DNA of 64,000 bases from an uncultured Selenomonadaceae bacterium (GTDB lineage Bacteria > Bacillota > Negativicutes > Selenomonadales > Selenomonadaceae): the NCBI GenBank assembly GCA_905233135.1, contig CAJOCQ010000001.1, forward strand, positions 124,001-188,000. Reading direction: 5' to 3'. This document shows, in pieces, positions 1 to 8,260 of this stretch (within the stretch, counting starts at the first letter, position 1; each line of letters begins with the position of its first letter). Both the position numbers and the translations under genes were made by a program. The notes under the pieces were generated by a model that made no database searches, was not told the DNA's origin, and worked only from the letters and a program-made list of their open reading frames with translations.

Positions 1-1
1 T

Positions 2-1234
2 CCCGCTGAAGCTGAAGTTTTGATTGTGAATACTTGCGCGTTTATAACTTCTGCAAAGGAAGAATCAATTACAACGATTTTAAATCTTGCAGATTACAAG
101 GAAAACGGCAACTGCCGCGCGTTAATCGTTGCAGGCTGTCTCGGACAAAGATACAGGCAGGAACTGTTGGACGAAATGCCCGAAGTTGACGCTATTATTG
201 GGACGACCGCCTGGAATAAAATTGTTGAAGTCATTGAAGAAACTTTGAAGGGCAACCGCGTTATTTATATCGGCGAAGAAAAAATTATTTACAGCGCAAA
301 AACTCCGCGTATTTTAACCACGCCGAATTATACCGCTTATGTTAAAATTGCGGAAGGTTGCGACCACCGCTGCGCCTTTTGCGCAATTCCGCTGATTCGC
401 GGTAAACAAGTTTCACGCCCTATTGAAGATATTAAAGCTGAAGTCGAAAAGCTTGCTGAAAACGGCGTCAAAGAAATTAACCTCGTCGCGCAGGATTCCA
501 CAAATTACGGGCGGGATTTATACGGCAAGGTTAAACTCTGCGCACTTTTGCGCGAACTCGTCAAAGTCAAAAAAATTCATTGGATTAGAATTTTGTATTC
601 ATACCCGCAAAGTTTTACAGATGAATTGATTGAACTTATTGCAAGCGAACCTAAAATTTGTAACTATGTAGATTTGCCGCTTCAACACGCCGCCGACAGC
701 GTTTTGAAACGTATGCACCGCCCCGACACCCGCGCGCAGATTGAAACTCTTTTAAAGAAACTGCGCGAAAAAATTCCCGGCGTCTCAATTCGTTCAACTT
801 TCATTGTCGGTTATCCCGGCGAAACTGAAGAAGAATTTGAAACGCTGAAAAATTTTTTGCAGGAACAACGCCTCGATAAAGTCGGCGTGTTTGTTTATTC
901 GCCCGAAGAAGATACGCCCGCTTATTCAATGGAAAATCAAATTTCAGAAGAAGTCGCGCAGGAACGCTACCACGAATTGATGAGCATTCAATCTTTGATT
1001 TCGCAGGAAGTCAACGAATCTTTGAAGGGCAAAGAATTTGAAGTTTTGATTGAAGGGCGCGACGCCGAAGTTAAAGAAGTTGTTGAGGGACGCTCTTACC
1101 GCGAAGCCCCCGAAGTTGACGGGCAAATTTATATTGAAAACGATTGGAAAAGCAACGCGGGAGATATTGTGCGCGTGAAAATTCTTGACGGTTTTGTTTA
1201 TGATTTAGCCGCCGAAAAAATTAAAGTCCGATAA
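2..1234 (+). CDS. rimO: Ribosomal protein S12 methylthiotransferase RimO (5' truncated by window edge)
   Basis: RimO is a radical SAM enzyme that adds a methylthio group to an aspartate of ribosomal protein S12. The frame is open from base 2, so the true start and the first cluster cysteine lie outside the window. Visible are the NTC motif and a GC motif of the N-terminal MTTase domain, then the radical SAM CxxxCxxC motif in GCDHRCAFCAIP near nt 356-391 with the RimO-type continuation RGKQVSRP. A C-terminal TRAM-like part (from about EVLIEGRD) follows. The TTG at base 20 is internal, not a start. The family call is secure because RimO differs from MiaB in exactly this cysteine context. A PncC gene lies about 130 bp downstream on the same strand. 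Confidence 0.95.
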   Translation, partial: PAEAEVLIVNTCAFITSAKEESITTILNLADYKENGNCRALIVAGCLGQRYRQELLDEMPEVDAIIGTTAWNKIVEVIEETLKGNRVIYIGEEKIIYSAKTPRILTTPNYTAYVKIAEGCDHRCAFCAIPLIRGKQVSRPIEDIKAEVEKLAENGVKEINLVAQDSTNYGRDLYGKVKLCALLRELVKVKKIHWIRILYSYPQSFTDELIELIASEPKICNYVDLPLQHAADSVLKRMHRPDTRAQIETLLKKLREKIPGVSIRSTFIVGYPGETEEEFETLKNFLQEQRLDKVGVFVYSPEEDTPAYSMENQISEEVAQERYHELMSIQSLISQEVNESLKGKEFEVLIEGRDAEVKEVVEGRSYREAPEVDGQIYIENDWKSNAGDIVRVKILDGFVYDLAAEKIKVR

Positions 1235-1244
1235 CTTTTAAAAT

Positions 1245-1294
1245 GGCGTTAAAAGCGTCAAATTTCAACGCTACGCCACTTTCAAGCTTTTTTT
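1245..1294 (+). terminator. Weak hairpin plus T-run after rimO
   Basis: GGCGT/ACGCC and AGCGT/ACGCT arms form a bulged hairpin at 1245-1277. A run of seven T follows only about ten bases later, so this is a non-classical terminator at best and the downstream gene may still be cotranscribed. Confidence 0.3.
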
Positions 1295-1364
1295 AATATA
1301 AAACCTTGCGAGTAATTAAAAATTGCAAAATAAGCGTTTTAAACGCAATTCAAAGGAGAATCCT

Positions 1365-1835
1365 ATGGAAATTGAAATTGGGAATTTGTTGAAAGAAAAA
1401 AATTTAACCATATCCTGCGCCGAAAGTTGCACGGGCGGACTTTTGACTGACAGATTAACAAACGTTGCAGGAAGTTCCGCCTACGTCAAAGGCGCGGTTG
1501 TTGCCTACGCCAACGAAATTAAAATTAACGTCCTGCGCGTCAATGCAGAAACTGTAAAAAATTTCGGCGCGGTAAGCGAACAAACTGCAAAAGAAATGGC
1601 TGAAAATGTTCGCCAAATTTTAAATACAAATATTGGCGTAAGCATTACGGGAATTGCGGGACCCGGCGGCGGCACGCCCGAAAAACCCGTTGGCACTGTT
1701 TTTATTGGTATCAGCGGAGATAAAGGTGATAAAGTCGAAAAATTCCAATTCAACGGCTCCCGCACCGAAATTAAAGAAAAAACCGTTGAAGCCGCGCTCG
1801 TCCTGATTCAAGTTTATCTAACCAATAATTTTTAA
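1365..1835 (+). CDS. pncC: CinA C-terminal domain protein, nicotinamide-nucleotide amidohydrolase PncC
   Basis: This 156-residue protein consists only of the CinA C-terminal domain, which in PncC deamidates nicotinamide mononucleotide to recycle pyridine nucleotides. Family signatures are SCAESCTGG near the N-terminus, followed by GSSAYVKGAVVAYAN, and GIAGPGGGTPEKPVGTV further on. The ATG at 1365 is chosen because AAAGGAG sits 7 bases upstream and because family members begin just before the xxLLxxKxLTxxxAESCTGG block; the 14 residues possible upstream are unlike the family. It lacks the N-terminal MoCF-like domain of full-length CinA. rimO and cinA are often neighbours in Firmicutes, which fits. 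Confidence 0.92.
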   Translation: MEIEIGNLLKEKNLTISCAESCTGGLLTDRLTNVAGSSAYVKGAVVAYANEIKINVLRVNAETVKNFGAVSEQTAKEMAENVRQILNTNIGVSITGIAGPGGGTPEKPVGTVFIGISGDKGDKVEKFQFNGSRTEIKEKTVEAALVLIQVYLTNNF

Positions 1836-1850
1836 TGGAGTTGAAATTTA

Positions 1851-2540
1851 ATGCGTAAAATTTTTCTGTTAATGACGTTGATTTTTACTTTTATGACGGC
1901 TACAGCCTTCGCCGCCGAAAACGAAACTCAACCAAATCAAAATCAACCAATCCAAAATTCATCCTACGAATATACCAGCGAAGTTTACGGCTTTAAAATT
2001 AATTGCCCCGCAAAGCCGACGGTTGTAGTAAATCCCTTTGAAGACCCTAAACAGAAAGGCGAACTTTTGGTTTTCGCCAATGACGGTATGAAAATTATTT
2101 ACGGCTACCAAATTATGATTGACGCCTTCGATACGAAAACAGTTCCCGATTTCAACAAGGACAAGAAAAAAGTTATCGACGCTTACATTGAAAAATTAAA
2201 AGCCGATAACGCCTACGAATTTATAGGGCTCGAAACTGTTGCAAGATACAGCAACGGTAAAGAAAATAAAGGCGTTGTTTTATTTACCGCAAAAGAAATT
2301 GAAGTTAAAGACGATAACGGCGAAGTTGAAGGGACGCTTACAGCCGATGAACAAACTGCTTTTACTTTCTTTCGATCCAGAAGCGGGCGTTGCATTTCGA
2401 TTCAGCTGATAACTTCCGATTTCAACGAAGACAATATAATTGATTACAGAAAATCTGTTGCAACTTACCGCGATGCTACTGACCTTTCAATGCCGCCCGA
2501 AACTGACAACGATAAAAAATCTAAGAAAAAGAAAAAATAA
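1851..2540 (+). CDS. Secreted protein of unknown function
   Basis: The 229-residue product starts with a clear signal peptide: MRK, a hydrophobic stretch of about 16 residues, and an AFA-A cleavage site near residue 21. The mature part begins with a Gln/Asn/Pro-rich linker and then a mixed alpha/beta region with no motif I recognise. It ends in a very basic KKSKKKKK tail. It starts 15 bases after pncC behind TGGAG and is probably in the same transcript, which ends at the hairpin at 2563. There is no lipobox cysteine, so it should be periplasmic or secreted. No function is assigned. Confidence 0.8.
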   Translation: MRKIFLLMTLIFTFMTATAFAAENETQPNQNQPIQNSSYEYTSEVYGFKINCPAKPTVVVNPFEDPKQKGELLVFANDGMKIIYGYQIMIDAFDTKTVPDFNKDKKKVIDAYIEKLKADNAYEFIGLETVARYSNGKENKGVVLFTAKEIEVKDDNGEVEGTLTADEQTAFTFFRSRSGRCISIQLITSDFNEDNIIDYRKSVATYRDATDLSMPPETDNDKKSKKKKK

Positions 2541-2562
2541 TTTGCCCGTAAAATTTTTAAGT

Positions 2563-2588
2563 CTTGGCAGCACGTCAAGGCTTTTTTT
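2563..2588 (+). terminator. Intrinsic terminator
   Basis: A six-pair stem CTTGGC/GTCAAG (one G-U) with a five-base loop is followed by GC and seven T. It closes the rimO-pncC-secreted protein unit. Confidence 0.7.
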
Positions 2589-2624
2589 GTTATAATGATT
2601 GAAATTTTAAGCGAGGGGATTTTT

Positions 2625-3008
2625 ATGAAAATTGAACACGCCGCAATTTATTTCAAAGACTTGGAAGGCGCAAAAAATTTTTTTGTTAAATACTTCGACG
2701 CAAAATTTAATGAAATGTATCACAATCCGCGCACAAATTTTAAATCGTATTTTTTAAGTTTCGACGGCGGCGCACGCCTTGAAATTATGAACAAGCCGCA
2801 ACTTGAAGACGCGCCAAAAACTTTAAACCGTACAGGCTTTATACATTTGGCTTTCAGCGTCGGCAGCAAGGAAAAAGTTGACGCGCTGACTTTGCAACTT
2901 AAAAATGACGGATACGAAGTTATAAGCGGTCCGCGCACAACTGGCGACGGCTACTATGAAAGTTGCATCATTGCCTTTGAAAATAATCAAATTGAAATTA
3001 CTGTGTAG
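2625..3008 (+). CDS. VOC (glyoxalase/dioxygenase superfamily) protein
   Basis: This 127-residue single VOC-domain protein has the typical opening KIEHAAIYFKDLEGAKNFF and closing ENNQIEITV. Such proteins fold from two beta-alpha-beta-beta-beta modules and often bind a metal; the His near the start (EHAA), a central His (FIHLAFSV) and Glu (IEITV) are in the expected metal-ligand positions. The substrate cannot be told from sequence. The ATG at 2625 is preferred over the one 30 bases upstream because GAGGGG lies eight bases before it and because the family starts with this strand. The HAD gene follows after 12 bases with its own AGGAGG. Confidence 0.85.
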   Translation: MKIEHAAIYFKDLEGAKNFFVKYFDAKFNEMYHNPRTNFKSYFLSFDGGARLEIMNKPQLEDAPKTLNRTGFIHLAFSVGSKEKVDALTLQLKNDGYEVISGPRTTGDGYYESCIIAFENNQIEITV

Positions 3009-3020
3009 GAGGAAATTTTT

Positions 3021-3848
3021 ATGTCGAAAGTAATTTTTATTGACGTGGACGGAACTTTATTAACCTATGAAAATATTTTGCCGCCTTCGGCAACCGTTGC
3101 AATTCGCAGCGCGCGCAAAAACGGGCACAAAGTTTACATTTGCACGGGGCGCAGTCGCGCAGAAGTTTATGATTATATTTGGGAAATCGGTTTGGACGGA
3201 ATGATTGGCGGCAACGGCTCCTACGTTGAAAGCGGCGGCAAAGTTATTATGCACCAAGTTATTTCACTTGACGACGCAAAAAAAATTGTCGATTGGTTAC
3301 ACGGGCGCAAGCTTGAATTTTATCTTGAAAGTAACGCAGGGCTTTTTGCAAGCGAAAATTTTGAGACGCGCGGCGAAAGTACAATTCAAGAATATTCTGC
3401 GCGAAAGGGCAAAAATATGCAAACTGTACGCGACGCCTTCCCTGAAATGATTTTCGGTGAAAAAAATTTGTACCGCGCAGATTTAAACAAAGTCAGCTTT
3501 ATTTTGGAAAGTTACCAAGATTTTCTTGACGCGCAAAAAGAATTTCCTAACTTGAAAGTTGGAACTTGGGGCGGCGCGGGAGAAACTGCGCTTTTCGGCG
3601 ATATCGGCGTTGCGAACATTGACAAGGCGCACGCTATAGACGTACTTTTAAAATATCTCGGCGCAGATAAAAAAGATACAATAGCTTTCGGCGACGCAAA
3701 AATTGATATTCCAATGCTTGAGTACTGCGAAATTGGCGTTGCAGTTGCAAGCGGCGGCGATGAAGTTAAAGCTGTTGCAGATTTTGTTACTGACGCCGTT
3801 GCTGACGACGGGATTTTCAACGCCTTCAAAAAATTAAATTTAATCTGA
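3021..3848 (+). CDS. Cof-type HAD-superfamily hydrolase
   Basis: A 275-residue HAD phosphatase of the Cof/YidA type (cap type C2B). Motif I is the DVDGT at residues 8-12, motif II the T in CTGRS, and motif IV the GDAKIDIPML block near residue 230. These enzymes dephosphorylate small sugar or nucleotide phosphates, and the exact substrate is not predictable. AGGAGG overlaps the stop of the preceding VOC gene, so the two are likely translated from one mRNA. Confidence 0.92.
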   Translation: MSKVIFIDVDGTLLTYENILPPSATVAIRSARKNGHKVYICTGRSRAEVYDYIWEIGLDGMIGGNGSYVESGGKVIMHQVISLDDAKKIVDWLHGRKLEFYLESNAGLFASENFETRGESTIQEYSARKGKNMQTVRDAFPEMIFGEKNLYRADLNKVSFILESYQDFLDAQKEFPNLKVGTWGGAGETALFGDIGVANIDKAHAIDVLLKYLGADKKDTIAFGDAKIDIPMLEYCEIGVAVASGGDEVKAVADFVTDAVADDGIFNAFKKLNLI

Positions 3849-3884
3849 TTCTAATGAAGTTTTAAGATTCTTTTCAGTTTCCGG

Positions 3885-3893
3885 TGCTACAAT
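3885..3893 (+). promoter_or_regulatory. Extended -10 promoter for the 3.9-kb secreted protein gene
   Basis: TGCTACAAT is an extended -10 element (TGn plus TACAAT). No good -35 is visible 17 bases upstream. It lies about 25 bases before the ribosome binding site of the next gene. Confidence 0.45.
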
Positions 3894-3926
3894 AAAAAAA
3901 ATTCGGAAATTGAAAGGATGATTAAT

Positions 3927-4421
3927 TTGACGAAGGGTAAATTTTTTCCAATGATAATGTCCGCCGTAACAATGTTTTTTGCAAATACAAATTGCGCGTC
4001 AGCCGAATCTGTTTCTGTTTCGGCGTCAATTTCCACTCAAATAAGCGTTGAAGTAGCGGCGGATACTGCCGCACCCGTTGTACGGAAAACCGAAGGTTAC
4101 ACGGGCGTTATAGTTGATTGTCGAGGGCTCGATTTACGCCGCGCAATGTCGCCCGTCATTCAAGCTGAAAACGGTAAAATTATTTACGGCGACAAAGATT
4201 TAGATTTTGATAAAATTAACGAAATTGGAATGGCTGAATATGCTACAGATATTCATTCTGCTACTCGCGCAGGTTCCAATCCGCTGATTGTCAGAGCGGT
4301 CGGCTTAAGTAATTTTAACAGCAACCCCGTTTTAAGCAGTGCGGACGCAGAAAAAATTTTGATAACCAATCAAGACAGCGGCTATTTAAAAGATTTAAGC
4401 GTGGTTTTTCTTACGGATTAA
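3927..4421 (+). CDS. Conserved secreted protein of unknown function
   Basis: The product has an N-terminal signal sequence ending around NCASAES and a mature domain with VIVDCRGLDLRRAMSPVI and YGDKDLD segments. I associate this pattern with uncharacterised secreted proteins of Negativicutes, but I cannot name a function. Start choice: an ATG at 3918 directly abuts GAAAGG and leaves no spacing, whereas the TTG at 3927 lies nine bases after it, so 3927 is preferred. The gene is alone between an extended -10 promoter and a strong terminator. Confidence 0.7.
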   Translation: MTKGKFFPMIMSAVTMFFANTNCASAESVSVSASISTQISVEVAADTAAPVVRKTEGYTGVIVDCRGLDLRRAMSPVIQAENGKIIYGDKDLDFDKINEIGMAEYATDIHSATRAGSNPLIVRAVGLSNFNSNPVLSSADAEKILITNQDSGYLKDLSVVFLTD

Positions 4422-4435
4422 TTGCAAACTAAAAG

Positions 4436-4478
4436 CGCGGCAACTTGCCAAATTGGTAAGGAGCCGCGTTTTTTTTAT
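4436..4478 (+). terminator. Strong intrinsic terminator
   Basis: CGCGGC/GCCGCG outer arms and CTTGCCA/TGGTAAG inner arms (one G-U) form a nearly perfect hairpin followed by eight or more T. Confidence 0.9.
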
Positions 4479-4502
4479 TTTAAAAAATTTTTTTAACGCG
4501 GC

Positions 4503-4670
4503 TTTTCTTTCTTTAGTAGAAAGAAAACCCGCCCAAAAGAAAGAAGCGTCGCCCGTCCAGTGCGCCTTGCGTTGGTAACGCTCTTAGAACTGTCGATTCT
4601 GCATTCTAGTTTCTGTACGCACTAAGGCGGCGGGCAGCTGCGCTGAGAGGACGGGCGACCTTTTTTTTTA
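4503..4670. repeat. Structured intergenic repeat family A, copy 1 (diverged)
   Basis: A pyrimidine/purine hairpin (TTTTCTTTCT...AGAAAGAAAA, 4503-4527) is followed by a core closed by GTCGCCCGTCC (4548-4558) and GGACGGGCGAC (4649-4659). The core contains TTTCTGTACGCAC, which is shared with the copy at 58.5 kb. It lies downstream of hslU and of the converging secreted protein gene. The orientation matches the 58.5-kb copy and is opposite to those at 21.9 and 61.5 kb. Confidence 0.7.
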
Positions 4671-4686
4671 TAAAATTTTTTATTGC

Positions 4687-6135
4687 TTATAAAATGAATT
4701 GTGACAAGTCACGATTCTTGGCAATTTCTTTTAAGCGTTCATCAACGTACGCCGCGTCAATGTTAATTTCAGTTTTGCCTTCCTTGACCATATCAGGCGC
4801 GGAAAATGAAATTTCTTCCAACAATTTTTCAAGCATTGTATGAAGGCGGCGTGCGCCAATATCTTCGCTTTGTTCGTTGACGTCGAACGCCATTTCAGCA
4901 ATTCGTTCAATAGCTTCAGGCAAAAATTCCAGCGTCAAGCCTTCGGTTTTCAAAAGTTCTTTGTACTGTTTAATAAGCGCGTTTTGCGGTTCTGTAAGAA
5001 TTTTTTCAAAGTCTTCTTTGCGCAGTGATTTTAACTCAACGCGAATTGGAAAACGTCCCTGCAATTCGGGGATTAAATCTGAAGGTTTCGCCGTATGGAA
5101 CGCGCCCGCCGCTATGAATAAAATATAATCTGTTTTAACGGGACCGTATTTCGTCATAACGGTTGAGCCTTCGACAATCGGCAAAATATCACGTTGTACG
5201 CCTTCGCGGCTGACATCGGGACCTGCGCTGGAGCCTTTAACTGCAACTTTGTCAATTTCGTCCAAAAATACAATGCCGCTGCGTTCGGCAAGTTGCAAGG
5301 CAGTTTCTGCAACTTCTTCCATATCAATAAGTTTTTCGGCTTCTTCCTGTTCAAGAATTTTCCGAGCCGCCGCAACTGTAACTTTTCTTTTGCGCGTACG
5401 TTTGGGAACAAGCCCGCTAATCATATCTTGCAGATTATCGCCCATACTTTCAAGCGAGGAGCCGCTAAACATTCCAACCATAGGTTTTGCGTGGTCTGCA
5501 ACTTCCAATTCAATAATTTGTTCTTCGAGCTTGCCTGCTTCCAAACGTTTTTTGACAAAATCGCGCCCGGCGTTGCTTGCAGGCGTTTCTTCCGCGTCAA
5601 CAGTTTTGTTATCTTCGCCGTTATTTTCCACGCCGCCAAAAAGTTTACTCAAGGGATTTTGAGTGCGTTTAGGTTCGGGAACAAGAATATCTAAAAGGCG
5701 TTCGTTGGCGTTTTCGGTAGCTTTATCTTTAACTTCTTCGGTGCGTTGTTTGCGTACCATACGAACAGAAATTTGCATAAGGTCACGAATAATCGACTCA
5801 ACATCGCGCCCGACATAGCCGACTTCAGTAAATTTTGTAGCCTCAACTTTTACAAAAGGAGCTTTGACAAGTTTAGCCAATCTGCGTGCAATTTCAGTTT
5901 TGCCGACGCCCGTTGAACCAATCATTAAAATATTTTTCGGAATAACATCGTCTTTAATATCGTCAGAAAGTTTGCGGCTGCGCCAACGATTTCTTAACGC
6001 TATTGCAACAGACTTTTTAGCGTCTTCCTGCCCAACGATATACTTGTTGAGTTCTTCGACAATTTCGCGCGGCGTTTGTTCGTTTACGCCGAGTTCAGCA
6101 TTTTTATTTTTTTCGAGTTCAGCTTTTTTCGCCAA
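4687..6135 (-). CDS. hslU: ATP-dependent protease ATPase subunit HslU
   Basis: HslU is the AAA+ unfoldase of the HslUV (ClpYQ) protease and feeds substrates to the HslV peptidase. The 482-residue product has [10 protein letters not shown] near the N-terminus, Walker A GSTGVGKT at residues 73-80, Walker [11 protein letters not shown], and the I-domain between them. The C-terminal LSQFIL end, needed to dock into HslV, is intact. The start is a TTG with AGGAAG about nine bases upstream. It follows hslV by 47 bases on the same strand in the classical order trmFO-hslV-hslU. The codY gene often found next in Firmicutes is absent; a repeat element follows instead. Confidence 0.98.
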   Translation of the reverse strand: MAKKAELEKNKNAELGVNEQTPREIVEELNKYIVGQEDAKKSVAIALRNRWRSRKLSDDIKDDVIPKNILMIGSTGVGKTEIARRLAKLVKAPFVKVEATKFTEVGYVGRDVESIIRDLMQISVRMVRKQRTEEVKDKATENANERLLDILVPEPKRTQNPLSKLFGGVENNGEDNKTVDAEETPASNAGRDFVKKRLEAGKLEEQIIELEVADHAKPMVGMFSGSSLESMGDNLQDMISGLVPKRTRKRKVTVAAARKILEQEEAEKLIDMEEVAETALQLAERSGIVFLDEIDKVAVKGSSAGPDVSREGVQRDILPIVEGSTVMTKYGPVKTDYILFIAAGAFHTAKPSDLIPELQGRFPIRVELKSLRKEDFEKILTEPQNALIKQYKELLKTEGLTLEFLPEAIERIAEMAFDVNEQSEDIGARRLHTMLEKLLEEISFSAPDMVKEGKTEINIDAAYVDERLKEIAKNRDLSQFIL

Positions 6136-6182
6136 TTTTTAAAACTTCCTTTCGTTGTAGTGTAGTAGTTTTTACTACCCAA

Positions 6183-6719
6183 CTATTTAAGCTCTTCAAC
6201 GATAATATTTTGATTAGTGAAAACGCAAATGTCAGCCGCAATGGACAAAGATTCTTTGGCAATTTCCGCCGCCGTCATTTCGGTATGAGAAATAAGCGCA
6301 CGTCCTGCTGCAAGTGCGTAAAAGCCGCCCGAGCCTATCGCTGCAACGTCGCCGTCGGGTTCAATAACTTCGCCGTTGCCTGACAGCATTAAAATTGTAT
6401 CTTTGTCTGCAACCAAAAGCAACGCTTCTAACCTGCGTAAAATTTTATCGGTACGCCATTCTTTTGCAAGTGAAACTGCGGCGCGTTGTAAATGCCCGTG
6501 ACATTCCTCAAGCTTATCTTCAAACTTTTCAAAAAGTGTAAAGGCGTCTGCAACCGAGCCCGCAAATCCCGCAATGACTTTATCGTGGTAAAGGCGGCGA
6601 ACTTTTTTTGCGGTTGCTTTCATAATCGTATGTTCTCCAAATGTAACCTGCCCGTCGCCCGCAATGGCCGTTTGCCCGTTGCGTTTGACGGCTACTATTG
6701 TTGTTGAATGAAATTCCAT
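6183..6719 (-). CDS. hslV: ATP-dependent protease subunit HslV
   Basis: HslV is the Ntn-hydrolase peptidase ring of HslUV. The 178-residue product aligns along its length with the family, including [26 protein letters not shown] and ICVFTNQN. The catalytic threonine is expected at Thr6 (MEFHS-TTIV), which implies removal of a five-residue propeptide rather than only Met. The ATG at 6719 has TGGAG nine bases upstream. A longer open frame continues upstream but runs through a repeat element and is not coding. Confidence 0.97.
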   Translation of the reverse strand: MEFHSTTIVAVKRNGQTAIAGDGQVTFGEHTIMKATAKKVRRLYHDKVIAGFAGSVADAFTLFEKFEDKLEECHGHLQRAAVSLAKEWRTDKILRRLEALLLVADKDTILMLSGNGEVIEPDGDVAAIGSGGFYALAAGRALISHTEMTAAEIAKESLSIAADICVFTNQNIIVEELK

Positions 6720-6792
6720 TATGTCAACTCCAGTATAAAATTTTTTATGTCTAATGCCTATTGCCTGTTGGTAAAATAAAAAAATTAGCAAA

Positions 6793-6902
6793 CTTGAGGG
6801 TGCGCAGGACGCGCACCCGTTGACGCGCCCGAAACGCAGGATGCGTTTCCAGCGCGTCGAGTTTTTCTTTGGTTCTTTCTTTTGTCGGCACAAAAGAAAG
6901 AA
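6793..6902. repeat. Structured intergenic repeat family B, copy 1
   Basis: Three nested parts are seen. The first is hairpin GGGTGCGC/GCGCACCC (6798-6818). The second is the conserved block CGCGCCCGAAACGCAGGATG through CCAGCGCG (6824-6855), which holds AAACGC/GCGTTT. The third is a pyrimidine hairpin TTCTTTCTTTTG...CAAAAGAAAGAA. The same block recurs at 30.0 kb. It lies between trmFO and hslV. Confidence 0.75.
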
Positions 6903-6942
6903 TATTTATTTTATAAATTTAAAAATAATTTCCAAGCAACCT

Positions 6943-8250
6943 TTAGTGCCTATTAATAAAATTGTTCAAAGTTTCCAACGCCCGCTCCGCCAATTTAGAT
7001 TTTCTGTCAGATTTTTTTACTTTTATTTCAAAGGGCGGCAAAAGTCCGAATGTTATATTCATTGGCTGAAAATTTTTTGATTCAGCGGTTGTAATGTAAT
7101 TTGCCAACGCGCCGTGACAAGTTGTAACGGGGAAATTCAGCACGTCAAGATTTTTTGCAAGCCGCGCCGCGTTAATACCCGCAATTAATCCCGCCGCCGC
7201 CGATTCAACGTAACCTTCAACGCCCGTAATTTGCCCCGCAAAAAATATTTTAGGATTGGATTTCAGCTGAAAGGTCGGCAATAAAATTTTCGGCGAATTA
7301 ATGTAGGTGTTTCTATGCATTACGCCGAATCTTACAAATTCCGCGTTTTCAAGTCCCGGTATCATTCGGAAAACTCTTTTTTGTTCGCCCCAAAGTAAGT
7401 GCGTTTGAAAGCCAACTAAATTATACAACGTTGCAACTGCATTATCCTGCCGTAACTGTACGACGGCATAGGGCAAAATTCCCGTGCGCGGGTCGATTAA
7501 TCCTACAGGCTTTAACATTCCGAATCTTAAAGTTTCTTCGCCGCGCGCCGCCATAACTTCGACAGGCAGGCAACCTTCAAAGAAAATTTCCTGTTCAAAA
7601 TCGTGCGGTTTAGTTTTTTCGGCGGAAATTAATTCTGCGCGAAAGTTCAAATATTCTTCATGCGTCATTGGGCAATTTATATAAGATTTATCCGCGCCCT
7701 TGTCGTAGCGTGACGCAAAAAAAGCTTTTTCAAAATTTATTGATTCGGCAGTTACAATCGGAGCCGCCGCGTCATAAAAATAAAAATCGTCGCCGCCCGT
7801 CAACTTTTTAATTTCTTCGGCAAGTGCGCCCGCCGTCAATGGTCCGCTTGCAATAATCAAAATATCTTCGCCGCTTAAAAATTTTTCAAGGCTTGTAACT
7901 TCTTCGTTAATGACGTTGGCAACGGCTTTAACTTTTTGAGTGACAGCCGCGCCGAAATTTTCCCTGTCAACGGCAAGTGCGCCGCCTGCAGGAATTTTCG
8001 TTTCATCGGCGGCAGAAATTATAACAGAATCAAGGCGGCGCATTTCTTCCTTCAAAACACCAACGGCATTTGTAAGCCCCGCCGCGCGAAGAGAATTACT
8101 GCAGACCAATTCGGCAAAGTTGGCGGTTTTATGAGCGGGCGTTTGTTTAAGAGGGCGCATTTCATATAAATTAACTTCGACGCCGCGCCTTGCAATTTGC
8201 CACGCCGCCTCCGCGCCTGCAAGCCCCGCGCCTATTACATTTACTTTCAA
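6943..8250 (-). CDS. trmFO: Methylenetetrahydrofolate-tRNA-(uracil-5-)-methyltransferase TrmFO
   Basis: TrmFO makes 5-methyluridine at position 54 of tRNA using methylenetetrahydrofolate and FAD. The 435-residue protein opens with the FAD-binding [10 protein letters not shown] motif (residues 7-16), then [15 protein letters not shown], and the C-terminal [12 protein letters not shown] block, all diagnostic. The start is a TTG with AGGAG eight bases upstream. It begins 11 bases after the stop of the topA-like gene, so both are read from the promoter at 9.95 kb. Confidence 0.97.
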   Translation of the reverse strand: MKVNVIGAGLAGAEAAWQIARRGVEVNLYEMRPLKQTPAHKTANFAELVCSNSLRAAGLTNAVGVLKEEMRRLDSVIISAADETKIPAGGALAVDRENFGAAVTQKVKAVANVINEEVTSLEKFLSGEDILIIASGPLTAGALAEEIKKLTGGDDFYFYDAAAPIVTAESINFEKAFFASRYDKGADKSYINCPMTHEEYLNFRAELISAEKTKPHDFEQEIFFEGCLPVEVMAARGEETLRFGMLKPVGLIDPRTGILPYAVVQLRQDNAVATLYNLVGFQTHLLWGEQKRVFRMIPGLENAEFVRFGVMHRNTYINSPKILLPTFQLKSNPKIFFAGQITGVEGYVESAAAGLIAGINAARLAKNLDVLNFPVTTCHGALANYITTAESKNFQPMNITFGLLPPFEIKVKKSDRKSKLAERALETLNNFINRH

Positions 8251-8260
8251 AAAATTTCTC

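Noticed and set aside
4503-4670. CRISPR array
   Set aside because: Repeats A and B are single dispersed elements, not regularly spaced direct repeats; no cas genes are present.
5194-5694. Long open frames opposite hslU
   Set aside because: They are antisense shadows of the conserved HslU frame, with no ribosome binding site.
6720-6893. In-frame extension upstream of hslV
   Set aside because: It translates repeat family B ([10 protein letters not shown] appears also in front of the radical SAM gene).
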